Origin: Bactrocera neohumeralis
Taxonomy: Eukaryota; Arthropoda; Insecta; Diptera; Tephritidae
Assembly: GCF_024586455.1 (NCBI RefSeq)
Contig: NW_026089624.1
Coordinates: 11,127,341 to 11,191,340 of the forward strand
Length of the DNA: 64,000 nt
Direction of reading: 5' to 3'
Within the stretch, counting starts at the first letter, position 1. Every line of letters starts with the position of its first letter. This document shows, piece after piece, positions 63,700-64,000 of this stretch. The notes under the pieces were generated by a model. The model did no database searches. It was not told the DNA's origin and was given only the letters and a program-made list of their open reading frames with translations. The position numbers and the translations under genes were made by a program.

Positions 63700-64000
63700 T
63701 AGCTGACCCCGCAACCGTTGTCCTGCGTGAAATTATGTGTTTTGAAATGAAAAAAAGTTGAAATCATATTGTGTCGAAAATGATTTATTTTCGATTTTTC
63801 TACATCTTTTTTAATGTGGCGCAACTTAAGAAACATTATCTTTTGATTTCTGTTCTGGTGCGTAAATATACAGAGAAGATGGGTTTCCAACTCGTCAACA
63901 CGCCACATATATCTGGCCGTGTGATAAACGTAGCATTTCCCGCTTTCCTTGTGTCCCGTTGATTGTCAACGCAAAGGCAATTTTCCCTGGAAATTGAATA
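63700..64000 (-). mobile_element. Helentron-type Helitron, end with helicase C-terminus (runs off window)
   Basis: The terminus ACTAGCTGACCCCGCAACCG at 63701 is the classic Helentron end. The minus strand leading up to it encodes the end of a Pif1-type helicase: FPGKIAFALTINGTQGKR (normally F-A-M-T-I-N-K-S-Q-G-Q), RLSHGQIYVAC, a stop, RVGNPSSLYIYAPEQK. The rest of the Rep-helicase gene would lie beyond base 64000. Confidence 0.75.
63790..64000 (-). pseudogene. Pif1-like helicase C-terminus of Helentron (partial)
   Basis: Motifs are as above. A frame change follows the motif V region, and a TGA replaces Ser in the C-S-R-V-G signature, so this copy is not functional in the part visible. Helentron helicase would unwind DNA for rolling-circle transposition. 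The N-terminal Rep domain is outside the window. Confidence 0.65.

Overview
The window is eukaryotic and looks like gene-poor, repeat-dense DNA from a higher dipteran. I lean towards a tephritid-type fruit fly because of its mix of element families: mariner, piggyBac, errantivirus, BEL, copia, CR1, an RTE-like LINE, Helentron, and the repeat at 24.2-25.0 kb. That species call is inference. I found no intact host gene, rRNA, tRNA or CRISPR array. Almost everything recognisable is transposon-derived, and most coding sequence is broken by stops, frameshifts or deletions.

1-8.6 kb: a hAT fragment, a solo-LTR-like repeat, two copies of a Helentron-like repeat (ends at 3.10 and 6.85 kb) that carry a mariner fragment, a degenerate gag with a duplicated SAP-like motif, a Jockey-type LINE tail, a minus-strand mariner, a 0.73 kb TTAA-flanked MITE and a foldback Tc1-type MITE. 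8.65-20.3 kb: a nest. Mariner pieces lie at the outer edges, a piggyBac-family element lies inside them, and a minus-strand errantivirus (LTRs 9041-9335 and 18798-19091; gag, PR, RT, RNase H, IN, env-like) sits inside that. The errantivirus is itself split by a second, well-preserved piggyBac (11772-14507) with TTAA target duplications.

20.3-30.1 kb: an RTE-like LINE with a 12-bp target duplication, a stretch with no clear gene, a hAT C-terminus, a Merlin-like fragment, a LOA-like LINE and a short repeat that recurs inverted at 61 kb. 30.4-61.1 kb: best read as one plus-strand BEL/Pao provirus split by serial insertions. Its 5' LTR is 30414-30764, gag starts at 47.1 kb, pol is 48.5-52.1 kb, an extra downstream ORF follows, and the 3' LTR starts at 57462, is cut by a LINE and resumes at 60701-61070. 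Inside it lie a Helentron-like copy, a gypsy-type provirus (31477-42615, TGCA target duplication, itself holding a CR1 LINE and a Tigger-like transposon), a copia element (42874-47087), a TA-flanked MITE (52493-53116), a second copy of the TTAA MITE (53387-57066) holding a non-autonomous LTR element (53689-56725), and a full-length RTE-like LINE (57492-60691).

61.1-64 kb: the inverted repeat copy, a third, internally deleted RTE-like LINE, a Jockey-like fragment and the helicase C-terminus of a Helentron that runs off the window.

The order of insertions can be read from target-site duplications. Many distinct families lie nested on both strands, which resembles pericentromeric DNA or a piRNA-cluster-like locus; that functional reading is inference.
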